A DNA stretch of 64,000 nucleotides from assembly GCF_018403685.1 (NCBI RefSeq), contig NZ_BOVK01000031.1, positions 53,291 through 117,290 on the forward strand, given 5' to 3'. Position 1 is the stretch's first letter. Each line of letters opens with the position of its first letter. This document shows, piece by piece, positions 1 to 8,488 of this stretch. The notes under the pieces are model-generated. The model ran no database searches. It was not told where the DNA came from and saw nothing but the letters and a program-made list of their open reading frames with translations. Origin of the DNA: Xylanibacillus composti (GTDB lineage Bacteria > Bacillota > Bacilli > Paenibacillales > K13). The position numbers and the translations under genes were made by a program.

Positions 1-16
1 AGCTTTGTCCCCCTTT

Positions 17-982
17 CTAGAAGATGCGGTACCCCGCCCATTTATAAGCCATCCGATAGCTGATGACGATAAGGATAAACCCGATGACTGATTTAAATAG
101 TCCGACCGCCGTTGCAAAGCTGAACTGGGCTCCCTGCAGACCGACTCTGTACACAAAGGTGTCGATAATATCTCCTTTTTCGTATACAAGCGGGTTGTAC
201 AGGTTGAAAATCTGGTCAAAGCCGGCGTCCAGCACGCGCCCGAGCGACAGCGTCACCACAACGATAAAGATCGGCATAATACCGGGCACGGTAATGCGCA
301 TTACCTGCTGCCAACGGTTCGCGCCATCGATCGCTGCGGCTTCGTAAAGCGCCGGGTTAATACCGGCGATTGCCGCCAGGAAGATAATCGCCGAAAATCC
401 GAAGTCCTTCCATATATCGGATAAGATCACTGTAATCCGGAACCAATCCCCGTTGGCCAGAAAAAAGATCGGTTCAATACCGAACACGCCCAAAAACCGG
501 TTCACTATTCCTCCCCGAATCGAAAGAATGTCGACGAAGATCCCGCCAAGAATAACCCAGGACAAAAAGTGCGGCAAATAAACGAGTGTCTGCGCGGTAC
601 GCTTATACCAGATTATCCGAATCTCGTTAAGCAATAGCGCAAAGATTACCGGGACGAACATCTGCATGAGAATTTTAAGTGAAGCGATTAATACAGTGTT
701 CCAGATGACCTGCCTGGCGTCCCGATACCCGAACAAGTACTCAAAATTTTCCCAACCTACCCACGGTGATCCGCTAAAGCCAAGCCATGGTCGGTAATCC
801 ATAAATGCGATAATGATGCCGAACATCGGCGTATAGTTGTAGATAAGCGCGATGACCACTGCTGGAAGCAGAAGTACATGCAGCGGCCATGTTTTGCGCC
901 AGTAGGAAATAAACTTCTTACCTGAGCTCTTGCGCTGTAGTGTTGGCGGATGAAGAGTTGGAGATGGTTCCGTTGCAGCCAT
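17..982 (-). CDS. Sugar ABC transporter permease, LplB type
   Basis: Inner-membrane permease of a carbohydrate ABC importer (CUT1 branch, LplB-like). The 321-residue protein has a basic N-terminal tail, six hydrophobic spans from about residue 33, and the EAA loop at about residues 214-233 (EAAAIDGANRW), which contacts the ATPase in this family. It follows the binding-protein gene on the same strand, as in LplA-LplB-type operons. The usual second permease would lie beyond the left edge. An AAGGAAGTG ribosome site precedes the ATG at a rather long spacing. The exact sugar cannot be read from the sequence. Confidence 0.93.
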   Translation of the reverse strand: MAATEPSPTLHPPTLQRKSSGKKFISYWRKTWPLHVLLLPAVVIALIYNYTPMFGIIIAFMDYRPWLGFSGSPWVGWENFEYLFGYRDARQVIWNTVLIASLKILMQMFVPVIFALLLNEIRIIWYKRTAQTLVYLPHFLSWVILGGIFVDILSIRGGIVNRFLGVFGIEPIFFLANGDWFRITVILSDIWKDFGFSAIIFLAAIAGINPALYEAAAIDGANRWQQVMRITVPGIMPIFIVVVTLSLGRVLDAGFDQIFNLYNPLVYEKGDIIDTFVYRVGLQGAQFSFATAVGLFKSVIGFILIVISYRMAYKWAGYRIF

Positions 983-1098
983 CGTTGCTGTTCACTTCCT
1001 TTCTGCCGGACAAGCCCGTCAATGCCGAGAGGGAACTACGCCCTTTTCGAACGGTGCCCGGAATGATGTCCACGCCAGGTAGCCATAAGGAGGAGAAA

Positions 1099-1114
1099 GG
1101 GTCGTTGCCGACCC
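1099..1114 (-). terminator. Stem-loop between binding-protein and permease genes
   Basis: A perfect 6-bp GC-rich hairpin (GGGTCG, loop of four, CGACCC) followed on the minus strand by TTTCTCC. It lies 24 bases past the stop of the solute-binding protein and 117 bases before the permease start. Hairpins here usually protect the upstream message or partly terminate, so that more binding protein than permease is made. The U-tract is too weak for a full terminator. Confidence 0.5.
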
Positions 1115-1137
1115 ATCCTCTTCAAGATTGCAAGATG

Positions 1138-2901
1138 CTATTTGGTGGATTCATACCATTCGTTTACTTCTTCGATCAGCTGATTGCCGCCGTTCGCTTT
1201 CCATTCCTCTACGAACTGATCGAAATAGTCGATCGGCTGATCCCCATAAATAATTTTCAGGTAGCTTTCCGACTCAAGCTTGGTAAGCAATTCGCTCTTG
1301 GACAGCATGGTCTTGGTTGGCGGTCCATTAAATTGATTGTGAATCGCGGTATCGTTCTGACTGATTCGTACTAGTCCCGCTTCCAGCTGACGCTGCTGCG
1401 ATCTCTTCACGCGTGATTCCATCGCATTGTTCGGATCAGCTTCAGGATCATCCTTGAATTTCTGGAATGCCGGGTCTCCCAGATAAGGCACGAACGGCGC
1501 CCCCGTTATCGGGAATTTGATGCTGTACGTTACTGTCGGATCGTCCGGTTTCGGCCACTTGGATTCCGGGATGCCATGCTGATCGAAATTGTTGTGATAA
1601 ATCTTGCCTTCATGTTCCACATAATCGTAACCTTCATGCCAGCCGTGCTTTAACTTCGGATCGAAATAAGGATCACCCTCGCCAAAGTTCGTGGCAAATA
1701 GCTTGTTAATATACGCAATAATGGCTTCAGGATGCTCAAAATCGATGTTGAACATCGTGTAATCATGCACCATCTTTTTCTCCGCACGGCCCACTTGTCC
1801 GCCCGGTCCGACCGGGTTAGGATACGGCTGGAATTCGGGAACGCCGCTGAGCGGATAACCGTTCATCCAGAATGGCCCGAAGATGATGCCCGCTTGACCG
1901 GAGGCCGCCATCTCGCCTGCTTTAGTCGGGTCCTTGATGCCCGCTTCCGGATCAATATACCCCTTTTCCATCCATTCGCGCATCTTCGCCAGAAACTTCT
2001 TCTGATCGGGATGCGTAGTGCCATAGATCAGCTGGCCATTCTCTTCATGCCAATATTCTGCTGGGTTAGTCGTTTGCGCAACGTAATCGCTGAACATGCC
2101 CACAATCGAATCGGCCGATGCCATCCACTGATATGGACCATCCTTCAGTGAAACAGCGAGCCCAACAGTATCGTTCAGACCGTTCTGATCAGGGTCATCC
2201 TCGGTGAAAGCGCGCAAAACTTCTTCAAATTCCTCAAGCGTCGTTGGCGCTTCCAATCCTACGTTCTGCAACCAATCCTCGCGCACCCACATAATGGTGC
2301 CCTCATCCATGGCATACATGTTCGGCAGACCATAGATGACGCCATCGCGCGTCACCGGATGAAGCATGGACGGGTATTCTTCATAAAGCGCTTTCAAGTT
2401 CGGAGATAAATATTTATCAATCAAGTCATTCAGAGGCATCACTTTTTTCGCGGCAATTAGATCGTCAGCCAAAGTTGTAAACGCTGTGATCACGTCTGGA
2501 AGCTGCTGATTGCCGGACAGCAGCAGGCGCATCTTGGTTTCATAATCATCGGAATTGGGTACGACAAAGTCATAGGACACTTCCAAGCCCAACTCGTCCC
2601 GCATCCAACGCAGGTGCACATGATCCTCGATGTTCTCGCCAGGCTTGAAATCAATATCCGTTTGTTGTTGGAACGTAATGGCTGTTGAGAACTGGATCGG
2701 CGGATCAAACTTGAAGTTCACGGGATCATTCAAAATTTGTTCCCCGATCTCGCTTGAACGGTTCTCTCCGTTTTGGTTGCTTCCGTCAGCTTGACCAGAT
2801 CCTCCGGATTGGTTACAAGCGGAGATGATCAGTGTCAGGGAAAGCATCATGGCGATCAACATTGGCAGGCGGCGCTTCTTGCGTGTGTAGCTGTCAGTCA
2901 T
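1138..2901 (-). CDS. Sugar ABC transporter substrate-binding lipoprotein, LplA type
   Basis: Extracytoplasmic solute-binding lipoprotein of the sugar importer whose permease follows. About 587 residues, in the usual 500-600 range for LplA-like proteins of Paenibacillus. The N terminus has basic residues (RKKRR), a hydrophobic stretch and a lipobox ending ISAC. The start was placed at an ATG 13 codons inside the open frame because GGGAGGT sits 7 bases before it. Upstream, a possible extended -10 (TGGTATAAC at about 2989-2997) is the only promoter hint. The ligand is unknown; LplA-like proteins bind oligosaccharides. Confidence 0.92.
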   Translation of the reverse strand: MTDSYTRKKRRLPMLIAMMLSLTLIISACNQSGGSGQADGSNQNGENRSSEIGEQILNDPVNFKFDPPIQFSTAITFQQQTDIDFKPGENIEDHVHLRWMRDELGLEVSYDFVVPNSDDYETKMRLLLSGNQQLPDVITAFTTLADDLIAAKKVMPLNDLIDKYLSPNLKALYEEYPSMLHPVTRDGVIYGLPNMYAMDEGTIMWVREDWLQNVGLEAPTTLEEFEEVLRAFTEDDPDQNGLNDTVGLAVSLKDGPYQWMASADSIVGMFSDYVAQTTNPAEYWHEENGQLIYGTTHPDQKKFLAKMREWMEKGYIDPEAGIKDPTKAGEMAASGQAGIIFGPFWMNGYPLSGVPEFQPYPNPVGPGGQVGRAEKKMVHDYTMFNIDFEHPEAIIAYINKLFATNFGEGDPYFDPKLKHGWHEGYDYVEHEGKIYHNNFDQHGIPESKWPKPDDPTVTYSIKFPITGAPFVPYLGDPAFQKFKDDPEADPNNAMESRVKRSQQRQLEAGLVRISQNDTAIHNQFNGPPTKTMLSKSELLTKLESESYLKIIYGDQPIDYFDQFVEEWKANGGNQLIEEVNEWYESTK

Positions 2902-3045
2902 GCTGGGTACCTCCCTTTTGTGTATGTGATTTGGTTCCACCTTATTGTATGCCAGTTCGAGAGCACCCTAAAATACAACAGTTTTTAGGTTATACCACAA
3001 TCTTAATATAACACCTTAGGAAATTGTGTCGAACTGGCGCTGAAC

Positions 3046-3096
3046 AAAAAAAAATTGGAAGGAGCAACTGCGTGGAAATGCAGTTGCTCCTTCCAA
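3046..3096 (-). terminator. Strong rho-independent terminator
   Basis: A perfect 17-bp stem (TTGGAAGGAGCAACTGC and its complement) with an 8-base loop, followed on the minus strand by nine T residues. It terminates the acetyltransferase gene that ends at 3165 and insulates the sugar transporter operon. Confidence 0.95.
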
Positions 3097-3164
3097 CTTA
3101 GTGGACGTATATATCAATGCGAGCTGCGTTGCCGGGCGTGTCAGTCGACCATTGCGAAGTTCCC

Positions 3165-3590
3165 TTACTGCTGAATTACAAATTGGGGCGACTTCCTTAG
3201 AAAGCGTTCCGCATCCCGGATGAACCCGAACTGCTCATACAACTCATGTGCATCAGCTGTCCCCAGCAAGCCCATCATCTGATCATGGCCGTCAGCGTTC
3301 ACAATTAGTTCGATGAGTTTCTTTCCGATCCCCCTGCCGCGGTGGTCCTCATGGATAAATACATCGCAAATATAGTAAATCGTGGCATGATCCGTCACGA
3401 TCCGGGCAAATCCTACCTGTTCCTCATCCTGATACACGCCCAGGCAATATGAATGCTCGATCGCTTTGCGCGTCAAGGTTGACGGCCTCTTGTTTGCCCA
3501 ATAACTCCGTGCCATAAACCCCAGCACTTGGTCGATTTGCAGCTTAGACTTGTCATCACTGATTACATACTCCAGGTATCGGACTTCCAT
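3165..3590 (-). CDS. GNAT family N-acetyltransferase
   Basis: Acetyl-CoA-dependent acetyltransferase of about 141 residues, a normal single-domain GNAT. The acetyl-CoA pyrophosphate loop is seen as HRGRGIGKKL, followed by the typical LYEQFGF segment near the C terminus. The ATG at 3590 was preferred over the longer frame because GGGGAGGA lies just upstream and the longer start has none. It overlaps the tail of a truncated GNAT fragment encoded just upstream. The acceptor substrate cannot be predicted. Confidence 0.85.
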   Translation of the reverse strand: MEVRYLEYVISDDKSKLQIDQVLGFMARSYWANKRPSTLTRKAIEHSYCLGVYQDEEQVGFARIVTDHATIYYICDVFIHEDHRGRGIGKKLIELIVNADGHDQMMGLLGTADAHELYEQFGFIRDAERFLRKSPQFVIQQ

Positions 3591-3970
3591 GACCCTTCCT
3601 CCCCGCACATACGCTCTCCTGAACAATCATTACGGCTTAAATGCTTAATGAGATAAAAGACAATGTCATCATTCACGGTTATCGTTTCGCCATGTTGGAT
3701 ATAGCGCTGCCCTTCGTGAATGCCCTTCCCATCCGGGATATAGCCACGTTGTGCATAGAGCACTTGAGCCGCTCCATAGTTGGAGAAGATTCCAACACCC
3801 AGCCCGGCTATCCGGGACCGTTCACGTATCATTTGTTCGGCATGATCCATCAGTCTTGAACCAATGCCCATACGTTGGAACTTCTGCAGCACATTGAAGT
3901 CATGAATTTCCGGGATGTTCTTCTCCCGACTCCTATCATGCCAATCTCGCATCAAGCTGTTGTTAGGCAA
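3563..3970 (-). pseudogene. 5'-truncated GNAT acetyltransferase remnant
   Basis: The frame encodes only the second half of a GNAT protein: the IPEIHDFNVL strand, the acetyl-CoA loop QRMGIGSRLM, then NYGAAQVLYAQRGYIPDG and a conserved end (VFYLIKHL). The first 60 or so residues normal for this family are missing, because the upstream VOC gene occupies the sequence and overlaps it by 19 bases. No good ribosome site precedes the first possible start. The N-terminal half was probably lost by deletion against the VOC gene. A translated, coupled short protein cannot be excluded. Confidence 0.65.
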
Positions 3971-4626
3971 TATGGGAGATTCAGAAAATTACGCAACTCA
4001 ACCATTTTTCCATCTATTTGCACTTTAAGCGGGAATATCTCTACTTTCTTATTTGACCCCAGCCATTGCCGTTCCAGTGTGGTTAGAATCAACAATCCTT
4101 CTTCATCGCCAATGGGTGTAAAAACAGCATCGCCGGAAATGTACACACATTCATCTAACTGGTGTACCAACAAGTCCGACAACGCCTCCACTTGACTTGT
4201 GGGTAAGCCGATTTCGCTTATATTCAAGATGTCGTCGGTGGAGAATGTCGTACCAGGCTTGCTCGGCAGGCGATGTCTGGCGATAAACTCAACGATATTT
4301 CCAGCCGGATCGTAAAAATAGATTGAATGGGAATCCCAGCTTTCTGAATAGAACACTTCACTTTCATTTGTTCGATTAAGTGAAATCCCTTTTTGTCTCA
4401 AATAATCCATTGCAAGATCTAGCTTGTTCTCAGCGATATTAAACGCAAAATGGTAGTAAGGTGAGGAAATCTTATCCTCTTGCTGAAACGAGAGTACAGA
4501 AGACCCACATTGTAGGCGTACAGTTGTCCCAGTACACTCAATGACCGGGAACTTCAAAATCTCATGATAAAACCGCGTAACGGGCTCCAACTGATTGACA
4601 AGCAGTGTAATTTCTGCAATTTGCAA
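3952..4626 (-). CDS. VOC (glyoxalase/bleomycin-resistance fold) protein
   Basis: Vicinal oxygen chelate fold protein of about 224 residues. The N-terminal module (AEITLLVN ... YYHFAFNI ... DPAGNIVEFIARH) shows the H and E ligand positions of a metal-binding VOC half. The C-terminal half starts at about residue 125 (NISEIGLP) and is a more divergent second module. I chose the TTG at 4626 because GGAGGGAG lies 6 bases before it and the protein then begins directly with the first strand; the frame stays open to an ATG at 4647. Substrate unknown; lyase, dioxygenase and drug-binding relatives all exist. Confidence 0.82.
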   Translation of the reverse strand: MQIAEITLLVNQLEPVTRFYHEILKFPVIECTGTTVRLQCGSSVLSFQQEDKISSPYYHFAFNIAENKLDLAMDYLRQKGISLNRTNESEVFYSESWDSHSIYFYDPAGNIVEFIARHRLPSKPGTTFSTDDILNISEIGLPTSQVEALSDLLVHQLDECVYISGDAVFTPIGDEEGLLILTTLERQWLGSNKKVEIFPLKVQIDGKMVELRNFLNLPYCLTTA

Positions 4627-4725
4627 AACACTCCCTCCACTCCTCATGGACTCTACTGTCCTTCACCGCCCCATTCGATAGTCGCAATTAAAATCCAACT
4701 ATTTAAACAATTCTATTCAATCCAT

Positions 4726-4986
4726 TCACTTCAACATCGACACAACCGACCATACCTGAAAGACGATGAAGCTGGACACCCAGAGGATGATTGTCCATCT
4801 GAACACACCGCGTATGGCGCGCGGCAAGTGATCCAGCCTCTTGGGAAACTGGTGGCCATTCACAATATCATACGTCTCGATGACATCGTTAAATCCGCAC
4901 CGGTCGTCAAGCGGTTGCGGCTTGGAGACAGGCTGATTTGCATGCAAGCTCATATCCTTATATGGATTATAATGCCCTCTTTGCAT
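4726..4986 (-). CDS. Small single-span membrane protein, unknown function
   Basis: An 86-residue protein with a polar, proline-rich first half and one transmembrane segment near the C terminus (about residues 63-82, WTIILWVSSFIVFQVW). The start at 4986 is supported by GGAGGGG 6 bases upstream. I do not recognise a family. It sits between the VOC gene and another tiny membrane protein. Confidence 0.6.
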   Translation of the reverse strand: MQRGHYNPYKDMSLHANQPVSKPQPLDDRCGFNDVIETYDIVNGHQFPKRLDHLPRAIRGVFRWTIILWVSSFIVFQVWSVVSMLK

Positions 4987-5045
4987 AGTTATCCCCTCCA
5001 ATCAGCTAGGTGGGTAGAACTGGATCAGAACCGTTCCCTTACCGT

Positions 5046-5213
5046 CTAATCGCGATGGTTCATCTTTTGCAGAATGGCTTGCAAAGTCGAATTAATATTC
5101 AACAGACTCATCAAGATAAATCCCAGCATGACGAACGTGACCATTTCCCCCGTAAAAAAAGACACGAACGCCAGCAGCACAGCAAAAAATCCATACCCCA
5201 TCTGACGTAGCAC
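5046..5213 (-). CDS. Small membrane protein, unknown function
   Basis: A 55-residue, two-span hydrophobic protein (FFAVLLAFVSFF and VTFVMLGFILMSLL) ending in a short charged tail. I chose the GTG at 5213 because GGAAGGGAG lies 8 bases upstream; the upstream part of the frame is basic and has no ribosome site. It resembles small membrane proteins common in Bacillales but I cannot name the family. Confidence 0.55.
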   Translation of the reverse strand: MLRQMGYGFFAVLLAFVSFFTGEMVTFVMLGFILMSLLNINSTLQAILQKMNHRD

Positions 5214-5378
5214 AAGCGTCACTCCCTTCCTTTTACGCAGGTATACTCTTCGTAATGAATGGGTGAATTGAAGCTTATCGTAAATAATTCGGCACGTACA
5301 TAACCAGTTCAACGATTCGCTCAAACCTGGTCTTGTCCTCATCCAAGCCTGTTTTGTAGGCTGCCACTTGCCGCTTCA

Positions 5379-6161
5379 TCATGGCGCGTCATTTTCCAAC
5401 CGAAAAAACAGCTCTGTCTTCGTACCGGCCTTTACGAATCCGCACTTGGCATACATTATTTTTGCTGTATCTGTACTGTTGGTCACCAAGTAAGCTTGTT
5501 TGACATGCTGATCCGCTGCGTGTTTAAGAAGATGGCGAATAACTGTACTGCCAAAGCCTTGGCGCTGATGATTCTCGAGGATGTCGAAATCTTCAATCTT
5601 GGCAATATCCCGCAGTATCATAAGCTCGCACTTGCCTACTGCCAGTTTGCCATGGTAGCAAACATATAATTGCAAGGGGAGCAGCGAATCTTGATACACC
5701 TTGGACTTGCGATGAATGCGTCTTACCGCAAATTCCAGCCCCATCGCTTCCTCATTCGCCAGAACATCGACGGCGATTCCGTCGGCCAGCACATTTTCGC
5801 GATATGCCGGTTCGACTCGTCCATCCATATTTCCTTGAATCGTCTGATAGCGATCCGTATGGATGACCATATAATCATAGTGTGTCACATTGGGCTTTAT
5901 GGGCAACTCATCCAGCAAACTATTGTCGAAAGCAAAACTGAACTCTGCCCGCAGAAACTTTTTTCCCTCTGCATGTCGTTGTGCAAGCTCTGCCTTCAGG
6001 ATCTTTGCAAGAGGCGCTTGGTTATGCTTGACCAGTATATAATTGTGCGTGTACATATCCGGAATCGTCTCATCCCAAAATCGGATGAAATCTCCTTCAT
6101 CCTCACTCTGCGCGAACAGTTTCGTATATGCGATTTCCGCTTCTAGCATGGATGCATTCAT
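5379..6161 (-). CDS. GNAT acetyltransferase with N-terminal extension
   Basis: A 260-residue two-part protein. The GNAT fold is in the C-terminal half, with acetyl-CoA loop HQRQGFGSTVIRHLL at about residues 200-215 and MYAKCGFVKAG near the end. The N-terminal 130 residues resemble a degenerate first GNAT-like module, as in other 250-260 residue Bacillales GNATs. GAGGTTGCC precedes the ATG. Acceptor unknown. Confidence 0.8.
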   Translation of the reverse strand: MNASMLEAEIAYTKLFAQSEDEGDFIRFWDETIPDMYTHNYILVKHNQAPLAKILKAELAQRHAEGKKFLRAEFSFAFDNSLLDELPIKPNVTHYDYMVIHTDRYQTIQGNMDGRVEPAYRENVLADGIAVDVLANEEAMGLEFAVRRIHRKSKVYQDSLLPLQLYVCYHGKLAVGKCELMILRDIAKIEDFDILENHQRQGFGSTVIRHLLKHAADQHVKQAYLVTNSTDTAKIMYAKCGFVKAGTKTELFFRLENDAP

Positions 6162-6348
6162 GGCAACCTCTTCCTATCAAGAATGTGGGGGACACTCCCG
6201 CTTGCTCATGCACACCGTATTACCCGCAACCGGTAATCGTGCATAGTTCCATTCTGTATTTTTGACGAAATATGAGCGGAAAACGTTATCTGTGTAAAGG
6301 ATCTTCCCCTCTCCAAGTATCCGCTAACCCGAGCCCGGCATTCCCATG

Positions 6349-6786
6349 TCAACCGTTCCTGGTCAAGGTTGTACTGTACGGCGCAAAACCAACCCGCTGC
6401 CAAAATCGATGCCCGGCGGGATTCGTCTCCAGCACTTCCACGACGATGGTGTGCCCGGGATCCCATCTTGTCTCAAGCAGCAAGGCTATCCCCGCTTGCC
6501 CATAGCCACGCCCGCGGTGCTTTCGTTCAATGAAATACTGCCGCAGGTACACCTCTTCCTTCCCGCGCTCATTTCTCCGCAATTGATATAGCGCGTAACC
6601 CAGTACAGTAGTGTCCCGAAGGAGGAGATCAATCTGCCAGCCAGATTGGAGCCATCCCTTCATGCGTACAAGGAGCTCCTCGGTAGACATGGGATTCGTA
6701 CTTCCCTCATCCTCGATGAGTTGCCGATTCATACGACTCAGCAGGGGCAAGTCGGACGCGTCTGCTTGTCTCAAGAACAGCTTCAT
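6349..6786 (-). CDS. GNAT family N-acetyltransferase
   Basis: A single-domain acetyltransferase of about 145 residues. Motif A reads ERKHRGRGYGQAGIALL, followed by NPAGHRFWQRVGF. The start MKLFLRQADASD is typical for the first strand; GGGG lies 6 bases before it. It stands alone, with short gaps on both sides. Substrate unknown. Confidence 0.82.
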   Translation of the reverse strand: MKLFLRQADASDLPLLSRMNRQLIEDEGSTNPMSTEELLVRMKGWLQSGWQIDLLLRDTTVLGYALYQLRRNERGKEEVYLRQYFIERKHRGRGYGQAGIALLLETRWDPGHTIVVEVLETNPAGHRFWQRVGFAPYSTTLTRNG

Positions 6787-6944
6787 CCATTTCCCCATCC
6801 TTCTTCGGACATTTCCTTTGACTCATTGTCATCGTTGTGCCTGTGATGCTGGATGAGCCCGATGGCAATTCCGTCCGGTTCTTGACTGCTCAGTTCTAAT
6901 AAAACAACTCTTCCCATTTGACCTCTCCCTTCTGCCTATATTCC

Positions 6945-7433
6945 TCACTCAGCCTCAAAAAAACGATTGAGCTTCTCCTGGTCTTCCAGCTGTTCCTGAA
7001 TATAAACGCGCAGGTCCTCCTCCTTCGAAAAAGACATCCACTCCTCACCACCGTACCATGCAAGCAGGCTGTCTCTTGACACCACATATTCCTCTTCATC
7101 CATTCGGAACGAAATCCACTCCGCATTCTGAACGAGTGCGAACAGGAATGTCGCGTTATAAATTACGGCTTCTCTTCTCTCCTCTTCGGTCATGTTAGCG
7201 GGAAGCTCCTCGTAAGTAATCTCCATTCCGTAAGGCTCGGCATCGGTAGCAAGCGACAAATGTTTGACATTCTCATGTCTGGGCAGGCGTTGGATGATAT
7301 TTCCCACTCCGCTGTTGTCTCCGATGTAGGAATTTTGGTACTGAAATAAGTCCTTGTTAGCGGAATTCTCTGCTATACATCCGGTCAGCATGACGGATAA
7401 CAGCAGAAGCATGACCAGCATTCGCATTTTCAT
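6945..7433 (-). CDS. DUF4825-type lipoprotein
   Basis: Predicted lipoprotein of 162 residues: signal peptide MKMRMLVMLLLLSVMLTGC with a lipobox at LTGC. The mature part begins with the hallmark of DUF4825 (NSYIGDNSGVGNIIQRLP, about residues 34-51), followed by EPYGMEITYE. GGAGAGAG lies just before the ATG, in the last codons of the upstream transglutaminase-like gene whose stop is one base away, so the two are probably co-transcribed and coupled. Function unknown. Confidence 0.85.
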   Translation of the reverse strand: MKMRMLVMLLLLSVMLTGCIAENSANKDLFQYQNSYIGDNSGVGNIIQRLPRHENVKHLSLATDAEPYGMEITYEELPANMTEEERREAVIYNATFLFALVQNAEWISFRMDEEEYVVSRDSLLAWYGGEEWMSFSKEEDLRVYIQEQLEDQEKLNRFFEAE

Positions 7434-7434
7434 C

Positions 7435-8046
7435 CTATCTCTCTCCTTCCTCTTGCAAATGTTCAGGCAAACCCACTTGGCACATCTCTATGCTATTGGT
7501 GTAAGTCTGTAATGTCTCGATAATGGCCGGGTGCGGTTCATGGAAGTTGATGCCGTAATCTCTCTCGTCATATTCTGGTCGAATGGGAAATGCCAGCTTC
7601 TCTTCCTCAGTCGAAAACTGGGCATCAATCCCCTCCTTGTTGCCCCTCGCGTCCAATCGGATCCACTTCCCCAGTTCACGTACATACACGGTGTTCAAAG
7701 CATGAATGCAATACCCGTCCTCTGGTGTGTCGGATAAGGTCAAACGCTGATAAGTAATGCCCGATGGAATTCCCATCCCTCTTAATAATGCGGCAAGCAG
7801 ATGCGATTTGGCATAACAGATGCCATGCCCCTTCTCCAGAACCTCCGAAGCTCGGCGTGTTACCTCTTCATTACGAATATCCATGGAATGGCGGATCTCA
7901 TCCCGCACATACTCGAACGCCGCTTTTATCCTCTCAAGCTCCGTCTCTTGTCTGAAAGACGTAACCAGCTTCTGCAGAGAAGCATGCTGGAAATCGATGT
8001 AGGCCGATTGTTGCAAATAGGCTTGAAGCGGTTGAAGCTGTTTCAT
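7435..8046 (-). CDS. Transglutaminase-like cysteine protease-fold protein
   Basis: A 203-residue protein with a transglutaminase-like core. The expected triad is visible: Cys in GHGICYAKS (about residue 77), His in GYCIHALNTVYV (about 115) and Asp in WIRLDARGNK (about 133). No signal peptide, so cytosolic. Such stand-alone domains act as peptidases or cross-linkers, but the substrate is unknown. It directly precedes the DUF4825 lipoprotein gene. Confidence 0.88.
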   Translation of the reverse strand: MKQLQPLQAYLQQSAYIDFQHASLQKLVTSFRQETELERIKAAFEYVRDEIRHSMDIRNEEVTRRASEVLEKGHGICYAKSHLLAALLRGMGIPSGITYQRLTLSDTPEDGYCIHALNTVYVRELGKWIRLDARGNKEGIDAQFSTEEEKLAFPIRPEYDERDYGINFHEPHPAIIETLQTYTNSIEMCQVGLPEHLQEEGER

Positions 8047-8360
8047 GAATGTTCACTCCGTAATCAATAGTTGGAATTTTCAGCGAATGGAGACGTGAGT
8101 GTATTTTATTTCCTGAGTCCGTTGATATCCCTACACTTTATCATATGAATGGTCGCAATAGTAGGGTTTGACGGCAATCGATCGATTATTTTCTCATATT
8201 TTCCTTGTACTTGCGAATCGGTTCCCATCCTTGAAGTACTTGAAGTACTCGCAACATCCTGAAACCGTTCGAAATGGAAGGTCAACAGAAATGTGGGATT
8301 CATCCGATATTTCTCATTATAAACCAAATAGTGGGTCTGGGAACATGAATTTTTCGCACG
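8047..8360. other. Intergenic stretch without a convincing gene
   Basis: Between the transglutaminase-like gene and the terminator at 8361 I see no ORF with a ribosome site or family resemblance. A short direct repeat (CTTGAAGTA twice at about 8232-8249) is the only structure. The upstream promoter of the transglutaminase/DUF4825 pair must lie here. Confidence 0.5.
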
Positions 8361-8404
8361 AAAAAGGAGCTGTTTCCGAGTCATCCCGTGACTGTCAGCT
8401 CCTT
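8361..8404 (-). terminator. Rho-independent terminator of the FtsX/MFS operon
   Basis: Outer stem AAGGAGCTG with CAGCTCCTT and an inner GAGTCA/TGACT stem, followed on the minus strand by TTTTT. It lies 85 bases after the MFS stop codon and ends the operon that begins near 13590. Confidence 0.88.
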
Positions 8405-8488
8405 CTTATATGGAAAGCGAAGTATGGATATTATCAACTCTGGCGGGCTGCACCATGGTGCCGATAGTCGCGGCGAAGGAGCAGGCAC

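Noticed and set aside
7435..8046. Secreted protease
   Set aside because: The transglutaminase-like protein has no signal peptide or membrane span.
8106..8384. 92-codon minus-strand frame after the MFS gene
   Set aside because: It begins inside the terminator hairpin and resembles nothing.
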